Assembly: GCF_010499255.1 (NCBI RefSeq) | Contig: NZ_JAAGRN010000007.1 | Span: 62,001-126,000 of the forward strand | Length of the DNA stretch: 64,000 nucleotides | Reading direction: 5' to 3' | From: Sheuella amnicola | GTDB taxonomy: Bacteria > Pseudomonadota > Gammaproteobacteria > Burkholderiales > Burkholderiaceae_B | In this document: piece after piece, positions 63,967-64,000 of the stretch | Layout: every line of letters begins with the position of its first letter | Numbering within the stretch: position 1 is the first letter of the stretch | Notes under the pieces: generated by a model | Database searches by the model: none | Seen by the model: the letters and a program-made list of their open reading frames with translations, nothing else | Told to the model about the DNA's origin: nothing | Position numbers and translations under genes: made by a program

Positions 63967-64000
63967 ATGGCTAAAAACAAATTTTCCAAAGAATGGGTCA
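63967..64000 (+). CDS. rlmE: 23S rRNA 2'-O-ribose methyltransferase RlmE, N-terminal fragment
   Basis: Only eleven codons are visible, MAKNKFSKEWV, before the window ends. This start and the position divergent from yhbY, next to greA, match rlmE (ftsJ/rrmJ) of Burkholderiales, which methylates U2552 of 23S rRNA. The identification rests on the N-terminus and synteny only. Confidence 0.75.
   Translation, partial: MAKNKFSKEWV

Overview
The window is a chromosomal segment of a betaproteobacterium of the order Burkholderiales, most likely an Alcaligenaceae-like lineage with moderate GC. The evidence is housekeeping gene order typical of that order (glyQ-glyS-gmhB-plsC-ygjP-type protease-gloA; hda-HAD phosphatase-pcnB-folK; purM/miaA-mutL-amiC-tsaE; ffs-dnaX-ybaB-recR; carA-carB; greA/yhbY/rlmE) and the abundance of Bug/TctC periplasmic receptors. 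The genus cannot be fixed from sequence reading alone. I see no insertion sequence, prophage, CRISPR array, rRNA or plasmid function, and no gap of more than 300 bases without a gene.

Layout. 1-8349: the end of rsmA, a glycerate kinase, a Gate-domain (SpmA/SpmB-like) membrane protein, and a minus-strand housekeeping operon from glyQ to gloA. 8483-10856: a crotonase and a class I fumarase on the plus strand, closed by a clear terminator. 10967-20084: a long minus-strand operon read from SDR to (R)-type hydratase to family III CoA-transferase, then a branched-chain-amino-acid-type ABC importer (SBP, H, M, G, F) and an acyl-CoA ligase. 20357-26830: four TctC/Bug receptors, a two-subunit CoA-transferase and a nitronate monooxygenase-like flavoprotein. 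27030-31408: a plus-strand operon of two acyl-CoA dehydrogenases, a HTD2-like hydratase and another family III CoA-transferase. 31430-41737: conserved housekeeping genes ending in xerD and tRNA-Arg(CCU). 41739-44899: a DODA-type dioxygenase, a lipoprotein, an MFS transporter and a tiny membrane protein. 44920-53345: SRP RNA, dnaX, ybaB, recR, tal, carA and carB. 53378-62719: a second accessory block lying between carB and greA (CoA-transferase, Bug receptor, SDR, histidine phosphatase, ferredoxin-NADP reductase and a second ABC importer with a fused permease). 62864-64000: greA, yhbY and the start of rlmE.

How the genes work together. The accessory parts look like uptake plus CoA-dependent breakdown of small organic acids. 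High-affinity receptors and ABC importers would bring acids in. Ligase and CoA-transferases would make CoA thioesters. Acyl-CoA dehydrogenases, hydratases and an SDR dehydrogenase would oxidise them. Fumarase and other central enzymes would take the products. Two pieces stand out. One is a separate-gene version of the eukaryotic MFE-2 layout (SDR next to hydratase 2). The other is a PimC/PimD-like dehydrogenase pair next to a mesaconyl-CoA-hydratase-like protein. No thiolase, no CitE-type lyase, no TctA/TctB membrane component and no transcription factor is encoded in the 64 kb, so substrate identity and control remain open.
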